DNA of 64,000 bases. Origin: Hyphomicrobium sulfonivorans. Its GTDB lineage: Bacteria; Pseudomonadota; Alphaproteobacteria; Rhizobiales; Hyphomicrobiaceae. Positions 9,743-17,689 of this stretch are shown piece by piece; the first letter of the stretch is position 1; the number at the start of each line of letters is the position of its first letter. The translations under genes and the position numbers were made by a program. The stretch is from the NCBI RefSeq assembly GCF_013306565.1, contig NZ_PZPO01000001.1, positions 124,001-188,000 of the forward strand, written 5' to 3'. The notes under the pieces were generated by a model. The model was not told the DNA's origin, did not search any database, and saw nothing but the letters and a program-made list of their open reading frames with translations.

Positions 9743-10261
9743 GTGACTGATGAAACGCCACGCTTTACCCTTGTTCTGGGCGGCGCCCGCTCCGGCAAAA
9801 GCCGTTATGCTGAAGAGCTGATAAAGCGCCTGCCCGCGCCGTGGACCTATATTGCCACCGCTGAGGCGCTGGACGAGGAAATGCGCCAGCGCATCGCCCA
9901 CCACCGCGACCGCCGCGATGAACAGTGGCAGACGCTGGACGCGCCGCTGACGCTCGCGGAAACTATTCCGACGCTTGCCGGCCCGACACTGATCGACTGC
10001 CTCACCCTGTGGCTCAGCAATATGATGTTCGCCGAGCGCGATATCGATGCGGAGACTGAGCGCCTGATCGCTGCGATTGCGCGCGGCAACCATCGCGCGC
10101 CAATCGTTGCGGTGTCGAACGAGGTGGGCATGGGGCTGGTGCCGGAAACCGCGCTCGGCCGCGCCTTCAGAGACGCGCAGGGGCGCTTGAACCAGCGCAT
10201 GGCAGCGGCGGCCGACCGCGTTGTTTTCGTTGCGGCCGGCCTGCCGCTAATGCTGAAGTAA
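9743..10261 (+). CDS. cobU: Adenosylcobinamide kinase / adenosylcobinamide-phosphate guanylyltransferase
   Basis: Bifunctional enzyme of 172 aa (CobU of enterics, CobP of Pseudomonas/Rhodobacter) that phosphorylates adenosylcobinamide and transfers GMP to give adenosylcobinamide-GDP. The P-loop LGGARSGKSRYAEEL is at residues 10-25, followed by the family motifs YIATAEALDEEM, HHRDRRDEQW and LIDCLTLWLSNM. The open frame extends upstream to 9032 but that part runs antisense through bluB and has no similarity. The GTG at 9743 gives the normal family length, although no strong ribosome site is visible. It supplies the substrate for CobS, encoded nearby. Confidence 0.93.
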   Translation: MTDETPRFTLVLGGARSGKSRYAEELIKRLPAPWTYIATAEALDEEMRQRIAHHRDRRDEQWQTLDAPLTLAETIPTLAGPTLIDCLTLWLSNMMFAERDIDAETERLIAAIARGNHRAPIVAVSNEVGMGLVPETALGRAFRDAQGRLNQRMAAAADRVVFVAAGLPLMLK

Positions 10262-10283
10262 CGGGCGTTTACTGAGCCGACCG

Positions 10284-10820
10284 TTATGCGCGCTCGATCG
10301 CGTTCGGCGTCACAAAACCCGCTGCAAAGGCAATCCGGTGCACAACCAGCAGCACCGCGAACGCGATAACCTCTACAGTCGCCACATACTGCACGACATC
10401 GTAAAGGAACGCGCCTTCGCCGTGCGTAAGCACCAACGTGCCAGCATAGATGCCTGCCTGATAGACGAGGAATGCCACCGGGAGAGCAGCAGCAAGCATC
10501 GCGATCATGCCGTAGGGCTTCAGTGCCAACACAATCGCGCGCGCCGCATAGTAGCCCGCAATCGCACCGGCGCCCATGAACAGTCCCCAGCCGAACGCCT
10601 GCAGCTCAAGCGGATAGCCGAGCACGCCGAAGCCATAGGCCTGATTGGCCAGCCATGAGGCGCCAACCAGCCACGCCCCATCCTCATATTCGGTATCGAG
10701 CGCAGCCAGCGCTGCAACCGCCGCGAATGGAAATGCGCAGGCGAATACCGTCGTCGCGACGATGCTCGCCGCGACAAGAAATAAAAACCACATCATACGT
10801 TTGACGATGGCTTCCGACAT
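10284..10820 (-). CDS. Uncharacterised five-helix membrane protein in the cobalamin cluster
   Basis: Integral membrane protein of 178 aa that I do not recognise. About five hydrophobic segments are visible (near residues 8-40, 52-70, 76-98, 105-130 and 145-170). The ATG at 10820 is preceded by GGGGGA at a spacing of eight to nine bases, so I prefer it to the longer frame from 10907. It lies just downstream of cobS on the same strand (74 bp between cobS stop and this start). A role in corrinoid transport or assembly at the membrane is possible from position only; CobS is itself a membrane enzyme. No metal-binding or transporter motif is evident. Confidence 0.65.
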   Translation of the reverse strand: MSEAIVKRMMWFLFLVAASIVATTVFACAFPFAAVAALAALDTEYEDGAWLVGASWLANQAYGFGVLGYPLELQAFGWGLFMGAGAIAGYYAARAIVLALKPYGMIAMLAAALPVAFLVYQAGIYAGTLVLTHGEGAFLYDVVQYVATVEVIAFAVLLVVHRIAFAAGFVTPNAIERA

Positions 10821-10894
10821 CTCAGAAATCCCCCAAATTTCTATTTCGCGCCCCTCGATGCCATGCGGGCGCGACAGATATTCCGTGCAGCAAA

Positions 10895-11632
10895 CTATGC
10901 GATCCACACCGCCAGGAGAAGCAGCAACAACGTCTCGCTCACCTCAATGCTGGCGCCGAGGCAATCCCCCGTAATCCCGCCAAGCCGCCAGCGCCAGTAA
11001 AGTGCGATGGCCGGAATGATAAGCAGTGCTGCTAGCAACACCGGCGCAAACCACACCGTTATCAGTGTCAGCACGGCAGCTTCGGCTGCGATCAAGCGCG
11101 GGTCGATCTGCCATGCGAAGCGCTCGCCTGATCCCGTTGCCAGCGGCGGCACGGCAAGGCTCCACACCGGCGCGCCCAACCGCGCCCAGGCAGCAATCAG
11201 TATCAGCGGCATAAAGCCGGCCTGCGTAGCCACTTCCGCCAGCAGCACCAGCTTGGCGATGAGCTGCAGCCCGATGGCAATCGCGCCGAACGCGCCAAGA
11301 TGCGGATCGCGCATAATCTGCAGCAGCTTTTCAGGCGAGCGGTGCGATCCTGAAAGCGCGTCGGTGACATCGCCAAGGCCATCGAGATGCAGCGCGCCGG
11401 TTACCCACACCCACGCCACCAGGCCAAGCAGCGCACCGATCCAGGGCGAGGCCAGTCCGCCCACCATGACTGCGGCGGCGACGATTGCACCGACAATGGC
11501 GCCAACGGCAGGAAACCACAGCGCGGAGCGGGAAAGATCAGCGGGGTCGAAAACATCAACCGGCGGCGCGGGCAGCCGTGTCAGGAACTGCAGCGCATGG
11601 GAAAACGACCGGATGTGCGCCTTGATGTTCAT
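10895..11632 (-). CDS. cobS: Adenosylcobinamide-GDP ribazoletransferase (cobalamin synthase)
   Basis: Integral membrane enzyme of 245 aa that joins adenosylcobinamide-GDP to alpha-ribazole (or its phosphate) in the last assembly steps of cobalamin. Family motifs: ALQFLTRLPAP near the N-terminus, RSALWFPAVGAIVGAI, and HLDGLGDVTDALSGSHRSPEKLLQIMRD, whose acidic residues bind the metal. Several membrane helices follow. The start overlaps the stop of cobC by 4 bp (ATGA), so it is translationally coupled in the order cobT-cobC-cobS. Confidence 0.95.
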   Translation of the reverse strand: MNIKAHIRSFSHALQFLTRLPAPPVDVFDPADLSRSALWFPAVGAIVGAIVAAAVMVGGLASPWIGALLGLVAWVWVTGALHLDGLGDVTDALSGSHRSPEKLLQIMRDPHLGAFGAIAIGLQLIAKLVLLAEVATQAGFMPLILIAAWARLGAPVWSLAVPPLATGSGERFAWQIDPRLIAAEAAVLTLITVWFAPVLLAALLIIPAIALYWRWRLGGITGDCLGASIEVSETLLLLLLAVWIA

Positions 11633-12267
11633 GGCTGGACGACCTCAACGATCTCTCCCCATAGACCAGCTTGCGCATCGCGGCCAACCCTCAGCGTAAT
11701 GCGCGTTCCCGGTTCGATCCGGAATGTCCACAGGTTGGCGAACGGAATGGCGCACACCACCGACAGCGCCGCGCGGATAGGCCCGGCGTGGGTGACGACC
11801 AACACGGTTGCCGATGGCGATGGCGATGGTCCGGCGGCCGCCGGATCAAGCAAGCGCCGCAACGCCGCCGCTACCCTCGCTTCCAGCATATGCCAGCTTT
11901 CACCACCCGGCGCGGCGGGTGCATCAGGGAAACTGTAGAATGCCGTCACCGCCGCTGCCGTTGCGGAATCAGTCCGCAGTTCCTCCAGCGTGCGCCCGTC
12001 CCACGCGCCGAAATCCAGTTCGCGCCAATCGTCATCGATGCGCACGCTGAGTTTTCGGTCTGCACCGATCAGCCGCGCCGGTTCAAGCGTACGCAAACGC
12101 GGTGATGAAACGATCGCGTCCCAGTTGCGGCCGTGCGTCTGGCGCTTGAGCTGCGCCCGCCCTAAATCGGAAAGCGGCGGATCGCTGCGGCCGATCAGTC
12201 GCCCCGGCGTTACTGTCTCGCCGTGACGGATCAGATCGATCAGCACCGATGCCGCAGCTTGGCTCAT
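11629..12267 (-). CDS. cobC: Histidine phosphatase family protein, probable alpha-ribazole phosphatase CobC
   Basis: Phosphoglycerate mutase-like phosphatase of 212 aa that would remove phosphate from alpha-ribazole-5'-phosphate or cobalamin phosphate. The catalytic motif LIRHGET is at about residues 10-16 and the second histidine motif VVTHAGPIRAAL near 160. I chose ATG 12267 because it overlaps the cobT stop (ATGA); the frame stays open to 12327 but this would run into cobT. The phosphatase superfamily is broad, and the specific role rests on its position between cobT and cobS with overlaps on both sides. Confidence 0.85.
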   Translation of the reverse strand: MSQAAASVLIDLIRHGETVTPGRLIGRSDPPLSDLGRAQLKRQTHGRNWDAIVSSPRLRTLEPARLIGADRKLSVRIDDDWRELDFGAWDGRTLEELRTDSATAAAVTAFYSFPDAPAAPGGESWHMLEARVAAALRRLLDPAAAGPSPSPSATVLVVTHAGPIRAALSVVCAIPFANLWTFRIEPGTRITLRVGRDAQAGLWGEIVEVVQP

Positions 12268-13322
12268 GGCACCGGACCTGAAACGCTCGCTTCCTCGAAC
12301 GTTGCCATCTGATTGTGAAGCGCACACGCGAGCCGCAACACCGGCAACGCCAGCCCCGCGCCTGATCCTTCACCCAGGCGCAACTTGAGATCGAGAATGG
12401 GCTCAGCCGCCAACGCATCGAGCACCAGTCGATGCCCACGCTCGGCCGAGCGATGCGAATAAATCAGCCACGGCGCGCAATCCGGATTGATGCGACAGGC
12501 CGCCAGCGCCGCAGCCGTGACGATGAAACCGTCGACGAGCACTGGAAGGCGCCGCTGCGCGGCGGCGATCATCGCACCCGCAAGCGCTGCGATCTCCAGC
12601 CCGCCGACACAACGCAGCACCTCGACCGGTGAAACCTCGCCGCGATCCAATCCGTGCAGGCTTAACCCCGCATCGATCACCTGCGCCTTGTGGCGGATGC
12701 CGTCGTTGTCGAGACCGGTGCCGGCGCCGACGACATCCTGCGCGCGGCACGCCAGCAGCGCCGCAGCAATCGCAGCCGCCGACGTTGTGTTGCCTATGCC
12801 CATTTCGCCCAGAACGACGAGATCAGCGCCCGCAACCGTTGCCCGTTCCACCGCGCGCTTGCCGGCATCGAACGCAAACGCGAGCTCTGCATCCGTCATC
12901 GCCGCCTCACGCGAGAAATCACGCGTGCCGTGCCGTGGCTTGTCGCTGGTGACACCGGCAATGTCAGCTTCGCCGAGCGTGCCGACATCGACCACCGCAA
13001 GCGGCACGTTCAGTTCGCGCGCCAGCACCGAAACAGCAGCGCCGCCGTTGGCGAAATTGTGCAGCATCTGCACGGTGACATCGGAAGGATACGCTGAAAC
13101 GCCCTGCGCGGTGATGCCATGATCGCCCGCGAACAGAATGATAGGCGCGCGCTGCCCGCTCGGGCGCTCAGTCGCCTGCAACGCGGCCAGACGCACCGCA
13201 AGAAGCTCAAGCGCGCCAAGCGAACCCGGCGGCTTGGTCAGTTGACCCTGCCGTTGCTCCGCCGCTGCACGATGATCCTCTGACGGCTTCGGACACGTCG
13301 TCCTGATCCAGCTTGCGCCCAC
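12264..13322 (-). CDS. cobT: Nicotinate-nucleotide--dimethylbenzimidazole phosphoribosyltransferase
   Basis: Enzyme of 352 aa that activates the lower ligand: it transfers phosphoribose from nicotinate mononucleotide to dimethylbenzimidazole, giving alpha-ribazole phosphate. Recognised by LTKPPGSLGALELLAVRLAAL near residue 30, ILFAGDHGITAQGVSAYPSDVT, VLGEMGIGNTTSAAAIAAALL and the C-terminal LGEGSGAGLALPVLRLA, where the Glu is the usual catalytic base. It is the first gene of the cobT-cobC-cobS run. The partner bluB, which makes the base used here, is about 3 kb away. Confidence 0.96.
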   Translation of the reverse strand: MGASWIRTTCPKPSEDHRAAAEQRQGQLTKPPGSLGALELLAVRLAALQATERPSGQRAPIILFAGDHGITAQGVSAYPSDVTVQMLHNFANGGAAVSVLARELNVPLAVVDVGTLGEADIAGVTSDKPRHGTRDFSREAAMTDAELAFAFDAGKRAVERATVAGADLVVLGEMGIGNTTSAAAIAAALLACRAQDVVGAGTGLDNDGIRHKAQVIDAGLSLHGLDRGEVSPVEVLRCVGGLEIAALAGAMIAAAQRRLPVLVDGFIVTAAALAACRINPDCAPWLIYSHRSAERGHRLVLDALAAEPILDLKLRLGEGSGAGLALPVLRLACALHNQMATFEEASVSGPVP

Positions 13323-13521
13323 GCCCGTTGTGCTCCTGTCGGTCTTCGCGATGATCCGCGAGGGTGCACAATGGTCGCTGGCGCTTGCGCGTCAAGACGC
13401 CCATGCGCCTCAGGGCTTCATGGGCCCATGGCTATCGAGCATGTCAGGCGATAATCCGGCTTTGGCAAAGCAGCACAATGGCAAGCAAGAATGTTCGGCC
13501 GCAGCAATCTGCGGCACCGCT

Positions 13522-14148
13522 CTAAACCGGATCGAGCGGCCGCCCAGCCACCAGACGATAGAACTCCGCCCGGGTTTCCGGTTCCCGCCGGAAGCATCCG
13601 GTCATACGGCTGGTGATGGTCACAACGCCGGGCTTCTTGATGCCCCGCGTGGTCATGCACTGGTGTGACGCTTCGATCAGGATTGCCACACCCTTGGGTT
13701 TCAGAACCGTTTCCATCGCGTCGGCGATCTGCGCCGTCAGCACCTCCTGAATTTGCAACCGTTTGGCGTAGATTTCCGCCAGCCGCGCGAGCTTTGAAAT
13801 GCCAACAACGCGTTGCGAGGGATAGTAGGCAATATGCGCGCGGCCGATGATCGGCACGATGTGATGCTCGCAGTGCGACTCAAGCCGGATATCGCGCAGC
13901 ATCACGATCTCGTCGTAGCCGGCGGTTTCCTCAAACGTCGTGCGCAGGATCTCGACCGGATCTTCCGCGTATCCGGCGAAAAACTCCTCATATGCGCGCG
14001 CGACACGCGCCGGTGTGTCGACCAGCCCCTCGCGATCAGGGTCATCCCCCGCCCATTCGATCAGCGTGCGCACGGCCGCCTCAGCGGCTTCCCTGCTCGG
14101 CCTTGGCCGCAACTGCCGCTTCACCAGATCCTCGACAACAGCATCCAT
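13522..14148 (-). CDS. folE: GTP cyclohydrolase I, zinc-dependent type IA
   Basis: First enzyme of tetrahydrofolate synthesis (GTP to 7,8-dihydroneopterin triphosphate), 208 aa. The zinc and active-site residues are present: ESHCEHHIVPIIGRAHIAYYP and QCMTTRGIKKPGVVTITSRM, so this is the zinc-requiring FolE, not FolE2. I place the start at ATG 14148, with GGAG about ten bases upstream. A longer frame begins at a TTG (14214) that overlaps the DUF1826 stop. It is the third gene after a zinc chaperone and DUF1826, so it is probably under Zur control and may receive zinc from the chaperone. Confidence 0.95.
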   Translation of the reverse strand: MDAVVEDLVKRQLRPRPSREAAEAAVRTLIEWAGDDPDREGLVDTPARVARAYEEFFAGYAEDPVEILRTTFEETAGYDEIVMLRDIRLESHCEHHIVPIIGRAHIAYYPSQRVVGISKLARLAEIYAKRLQIQEVLTAQIADAMETVLKPKGVAILIEASHQCMTTRGIKKPGVVTITSRMTGCFRREPETRAEFYRLVAGRPLDPV

Positions 14149-14210
14149 GGTTTCTGATCTCCATTGCTCCGTTGGCGTATTTTCAAGCTGCGCCACCGGA
14201 AACAGGTTGT

Positions 14211-14888
14211 TCAATGCAGGTGCGGCCGCGCCGAGAACGGTCGATTGATGCAGAGAAACAGGCGCGAACTGCCGCTGGCGCTTATACGCGGCGAGCGATG
14301 CAGAAGCGCGTTGCCGGGCAGCTCTTTGCCAGCGAACAGACCGACGCCAAATTGCGGCATCGAGAAAACCGGGCCTTGATAGCTATCCTGTTGCGCCAGC
14401 GCCTGCTCGGCATAATTAGGCGGCACCCACTGCGTGCCCGCGCCAACATAGGTGGTCACCAGCCGCGCCAGCGTAACGTCAGTGTGAAACTTCCGGCATG
14501 CATCATCCGTTACCACCTCTAGTCGCAGCTCCACCTCGGGCGAAGCTGTAGCATTGGCGAACAGCGTCACGAGATAAGAAGCATCGTGGATGAGCAGCGC
14601 TGCCAAAACCGGATCGAGCGCGTCGCAGCGCTCTAGCACCTGCGATATCCGGCGCCCCGCGTCGGCTGGCGATGCCATCAGACGCAGCGATGGCACGTCC
14701 TCCAGATAGAGACGCGCAAAGCGCGCCTCGATCTCGGATGAGAAACGCCGACGCCAGAGCGCAAGCCGGCAGTGCGGCTCACGCCAACGCCGCAAGACGC
14801 TCGGAAGCTCAGAACTGAGCACCCCTTCGAGCGGCGCGTCATCTTCACCGTCAACGCGGTAACGCTTGTATAGCGGTTCAATCGTCAC
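14211..14888 (-). CDS. DUF1826 domain protein, Zur-linked
   Basis: Protein of 225 aa matching DUF1826, a family of unknown function commonly found next to COG0523 zinc chaperones. Conserved points are His135-x-Asp137 in the segment [25 protein letters not shown] (split here: [10 protein letters not shown], then TYVGAGTQW) and His197 in LLHRSP, which could form a two-His/one-Asp metal site like that of cupins or 2-oxoglutarate oxygenases (inference). The GTG start overlaps the chaperone stop (GTGA), so they are coupled. The frame extends to 14981 but that part runs into the chaperone gene. Confidence 0.85.
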   Translation of the reverse strand: MTIEPLYKRYRVDGEDDAPLEGVLSSELPSVLRRWREPHCRLALWRRRFSSEIEARFARLYLEDVPSLRLMASPADAGRRISQVLERCDALDPVLAALLIHDASYLVTLFANATASPEVELRLEVVTDDACRKFHTDVTLARLVTTYVGAGTQWVPPNYAEQALAQQDSYQGPVFSMPQFGVGLFAGKELPGNALLHRSPRISASGSSRLFLCINRPFSARPHLH

Positions 14889-16144
14889 GCTGCTTCCCGC
14901 CCCCAGCTTGGAAACGGATCGGGCAGACGCGACCACGCGCCCGTGTCGACAACCTGATCGGACGGCATATCCAACAGACACGCATCCAACTCAGCTGTAA
15001 TGCGTTCGCGGTCCATCTCACCGGTGCCGATGAAGACCAACTCCTGGCGCCGGTCACCCCATTGCTCGTGCCAGCCCTTGCGGATGCGCTGCACCAGATC
15101 GTCATCCTCCGGCCAGTTCTTGCGCGGCACAGCGGCCCACCAGTAGCCCATGGCCTCAGTGCGCACGAGCGGACCCGCCTGCGACATCTCCCCGACGAAT
15201 GCGGGACGCGACGCAAGCCAGAAAAAGCCCTTCGCGCGCACCACACCCGGCCACGACTTGTTCAGGAACGCATGCAGCTTCGTCGGCTCGAACGGCCCAC
15301 GCGCGCGATAAACAAAGCTAGAAATGCCGTATTCTTCGGTTTCCGGCTGATGATCCTTGAAGCCGTTCAGCTCCTTGAACCAGGTTGGATGCTGATGCGC
15401 GGCATCGAACGAAAACAGGCCGGTATCAAGTATTTCCGAGAGCGCAATTCTGCCGTGGTTGGTCTCGATGATGCGCGCGTCGGCGTTAAGCGCGCGGATG
15501 ATCGACCGCGCCATTGCCACCTGCTCCGGCGCGGCAACGTCCGTCTTGTTGAGCACGACGACATCGGCAAATTCGATCTGCTCGACCAGCAGCCCTACCA
15601 GCGAACGCTCATCCTCCTCGCCCGCAACCTCGCCGCGATCTTTCAGGAAATCCTGCGAAGAATAATCGCGCAGCAGATTTGCCGCGTCGACAACCGTCAC
15701 CATGGTGTCGAGACGCGCAACATCCTGCAGGCTGCGGCCATCCTCATCGCGAAATTCAAACGTCGCAGCGACGGGAAGCGGCTCGGCGATGCCGGTCGAT
15801 TCAATCAGCAGGTAATCGTAGCGGCCATCCTTCGCCAGCCGCTCGACCTCCTGCAGAAGATCATCGCGCAGCGTGCAGCAGATGCAGCCGTTCGACATCT
15901 CCACCAGCGTTTCTTCGGTGCGCGACAGATTTGCGCCGCCCTTCGAAACCAGATCGGCGTCGATGTTCACTTCGCTCATGTCGTTAACAATCACTGCGAC
16001 TTTGCGGCCTTCGCGATTGTTCAGCACATGATTGAGCAGCGTGGTCTTGCCCGCTCCCAGAAATCCGGAAAGCACCGTCACCGGCAGACGGCGGTCCGTC
16101 TTGGCGCCGGATTGCGCCAGAAAAGAAGTTAGTTTGTTGTCCAT
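14885..16144 (-). CDS. COG0523 GTPase, zinc metallochaperone of the ZigA/YciC (ZagA) type
   Basis: CobW-like P-loop GTPase of 419 aa. Walker [10 protein letters not shown] is at residues 27-35, the metal-binding CICC at 87-90 and the guanine motif NKTD near 200. The C-terminal domain with [17 protein letters not shown] and [18 protein letters not shown] is typical of the long ZigA/YciC subgroup rather than the shorter cobalamin CobW. A perfect Zur-like palindrome lies 28 bp before the start, and zur itself is divergent, so the role is almost certainly zinc delivery under starvation. It leads an operon with DUF1826 and folE. Despite nearby cob genes I do not assign a cobalamin role. Confidence 0.92.
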   Translation of the reverse strand: MDNKLTSFLAQSGAKTDRRLPVTVLSGFLGAGKTTLLNHVLNNREGRKVAVIVNDMSEVNIDADLVSKGGANLSRTEETLVEMSNGCICCTLRDDLLQEVERLAKDGRYDYLLIESTGIAEPLPVAATFEFRDEDGRSLQDVARLDTMVTVVDAANLLRDYSSQDFLKDRGEVAGEEDERSLVGLLVEQIEFADVVVLNKTDVAAPEQVAMARSIIRALNADARIIETNHGRIALSEILDTGLFSFDAAHQHPTWFKELNGFKDHQPETEEYGISSFVYRARGPFEPTKLHAFLNKSWPGVVRAKGFFWLASRPAFVGEMSQAGPLVRTEAMGYWWAAVPRKNWPEDDDLVQRIRKGWHEQWGDRRQELVFIGTGEMDRERITAELDACLLDMPSDQVVDTGAWSRLPDPFPSWGREAA

Positions 16145-16171
16145 GGATGGCCTCCTTGCGCACCATAGATG

Positions 16172-16189
16172 CGGATGTTATAACATCCG
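16172..16189. promoter_or_regulatory. Zur operator (18-bp perfect palindrome)
   Basis: CGGATGTTATAACATCCG reads the same on both strands. It has the GTTATA/TATAAC core typical of proteobacterial Zur boxes and lies between the divergent zinc chaperone operon (start 16144) and zur (start 16278), where it could repress both. Confidence 0.82.
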
Positions 16190-16277
16190 TCAAGTGGTTC
16201 ACCGAACAAAGTTGTCGGCCGTCAGCAGTTATGTGGTCACCATCGCCTTAGTCAGCAATCGCCGGTTGTCAGTCGCC

Positions 16278-16688
16278 ATGAAAAAGCCAGCGCACCGAAC
16301 ATCGAATGCTACCCATGCCGAGCGCGTGCTGGAGGCGCTGCGCAAAGCGCAAAGGCCGATCAGCGCCTATGAGATCATCGCATCCATCCGCACCGACAGG
16401 GAGATGGCACCGGCAACGGTTTACCGCGCCCTCGATCGGCTGATCCGTGAGCGGCATGTCCACAAACTGCAATCGCTCAATGCCTACGTTTCGTGCCGTC
16501 ACAATCATTGCTGCGATAGGCCGGCATTCGCAATTTGCGACCGCTGTGGCGTCGTGAACGAGTTTTCCGCGTGCGGGCTTGGATCGCTTCTGGACCAATC
16601 CTGTCAGGCGAAATCGTTCGCGCTCGAAACGGTCACGATTGAACTACACGGCACGTGCCACGCCTGCCAGAACCGGCAGGAAAACTGA
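16278..16688 (+). CDS. zur: Fur-family transcriptional regulator, Zur
   Basis: Zinc-responsive repressor of 136 aa. The winged-helix DNA-binding region spans residues 10-70 (ISAYEIIASIRTD, APATVYRALDRLIRERHVHKL). The zinc motifs are HNHCC near 75-79, CDRC at 87-90 and CHAC at 127-130; the two CxxC pairs form the structural site. The start ATG 16278 gives the normal Fur-family length; the frame is open far upstream but that part overlaps the divergent chaperone gene. The name is based on its neighbours (COG0523 chaperone, DUF1826) and on the palindrome before it. Confidence 0.9.
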   Translation: MKKPAHRTSNATHAERVLEALRKAQRPISAYEIIASIRTDREMAPATVYRALDRLIRERHVHKLQSLNAYVSCRHNHCCDRPAFAICDRCGVVNEFSACGLGSLLDQSCQAKSFALETVTIELHGTCHACQNRQEN

Positions 16689-16750
16689 TCGGTTCTACCT
16701 CGCACGCACAAATGTGCGCGTTGGCGGAAGCACACGGATTGGCTCGCCGC

Positions 16751-16778
16751 GCATGTCTCTGGGTTGAGACTGACATGC
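16751..16778 (+). other. Hairpin in the zur to small-gene spacer
   Basis: GCATGTC (16751-16757) pairs with GACATGC (16772-16778), and TCT/AGA continues the stem above a two-base bulge to a GGGTTG loop. No T-run follows, so it is not a standard terminator. It lies 110 bp before a small gene and may be part of that leader or stabilise the end of the zur message. Confidence 0.4.
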
Positions 16779-16887
16779 AGAAGGGGGAGCGATGGGCCAT
16801 GCGCCCGCTGCGGAAAACCCGCGTCCGCAAACGGCACCGGCTGCCGGGCAACCCCTCGGCAGCCGACTTTACAAAGGGAACACTCCC

Positions 16888-17091
16888 ATGAAGCTTGCAA
16901 CCTATGCCGACTGGCGGCGCTGCATCGAAGTCCAGTGCGGCATCCCGCTAACCGCGCCCTACATAGCTGAACGCATTCGCGTGCTGTCGGATCAGACGTC
17001 TGACCAAACGCGCAAGTTTGTCGAGGTTTGGGGTGATGCGCATCGCCAGCGCGTGCTGGCTTGGTTCAAGCAGGCCAACGCCGAAATCTAA
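16888..17091 (+). CDS. Small conserved-looking protein of unknown function (67 aa)
   Basis: Encodes a soluble 67-residue protein beginning MKLATYADWRRCIEVQCGIP with a charged helical C-terminal half (HRQRVLAWFKQANAEI). AAAGGGAA ends about eight bases before the ATG. I do not know a named family, though the mixture of hydrophobic and charged positions looks like a real folded domain. It sits between zur and the Zur-linked secreted protein gene, but has no Zur box of its own nearby. Confidence 0.6.
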   Translation: MKLATYADWRRCIEVQCGIPLTAPYIAERIRVLSDQTSDQTRKFVEVWGDAHRQRVLAWFKQANAEI

Positions 17092-17174
17092 TTCGCTCAA
17101 TTCACAGCAGTGTGGAACCTGTCGGCGCCAAGCATCAAGCGCCGCAAGCCACCAAAAAAACGCCGGTCACACGA

Positions 17175-17408
17175 TCATTCGCTTGCAGCGGGTGCCACAC
17201 AGCGCGCGCATGCGCACGAAGCGGGATGCTTCTCATCAGCGCCATGCTCACATCCCGTAGATGCCGCGGGCGATGGCGCACTCTTCAGTGACACCGCCAT
17301 ATCCGCCACCTGCGTTTGCACAGTCTTCGGCGCCTCGAACGCAACGGCGGGCATGCTCACCCATCCGACAAGCGCTGCCGCACCGATCAATGTGCCTCTG
17401 GTTTTCAT
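17175..17408 (-). CDS. Small secreted Cys/His-rich protein, probably Zur-regulated
   Basis: Encodes 77 aa. Residues 1-23 form a clear Sec signal peptide (MKTRG, then a hydrophobic core, ending AVA). The mature part is about 54 aa. Its tail carries Cys53, His55, His61, Cys65, Cys67 and Cys70 in CEHGADEKHPASCACARC, a plausible metal-binding cluster. The start ATG 17408 has AAGGAG at ideal spacing; the longer frame from 17591 would run through the operator. A 14-bp Zur-like palindrome lies about 95 bp upstream. I infer a periplasmic zinc scavenger, buffer or chaperone made under zinc limitation. No family name is known to me, and a copper role is the main alternative. Confidence 0.75.
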   Translation of the reverse strand: MKTRGTLIGAAALVGWVSMPAVAFEAPKTVQTQVADMAVSLKSAPSPAASTGCEHGADEKHPASCACARCVAPAASE

Positions 17409-17501
17409 TGCTCTATCTCCTTGCCGATAGCGTCCGTTTGCGCCTGACAGCCCTGAAGCCGCGCGCCTGCGCGCCTCAATCAAAGCACCGCAAATATTTG
17501 G

Positions 17502-17515
17502 GATGTTATAACATC
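17502..17515. promoter_or_regulatory. Second Zur-like operator (14-bp perfect palindrome)
   Basis: GATGTTATAACATC is identical to the core of the operator at 16172-16189. It lies between the divergent small secreted protein gene (start 17408) and the FAD monooxygenase (start 17690), so it may control either or both. Confidence 0.72.
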
Positions 17516-17689
17516 TAAAATGTGGCGGACGTACGGTGCATGTTTCGGCGACACGGATTGCAAAACGGAGCGATCTCAGGCTCATCTGCATGGGGCAATC
17601 CGCTTGAGCGCGGACAAATCCTGGCGACTATCATGCGGCGTAAACCTATGGCGTTGCCGCTCAACCGAACATTAAGGGAACGCGGACCA

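Noticed and set aside
8960-13322. Search for a cobalamin riboswitch at the cob cluster
   Set aside because: The B12 box is found only near 56390; nothing similar is present before bluB, cobU or cobT.
14885-16144. Assignment of the COG0523 gene as cobalt chaperone cobW for B12 synthesis
   Set aside because: It has the long ZigA/YciC C-terminal domain, a Zur palindrome and a divergent zur, and no cobaltochelatase gene is near.
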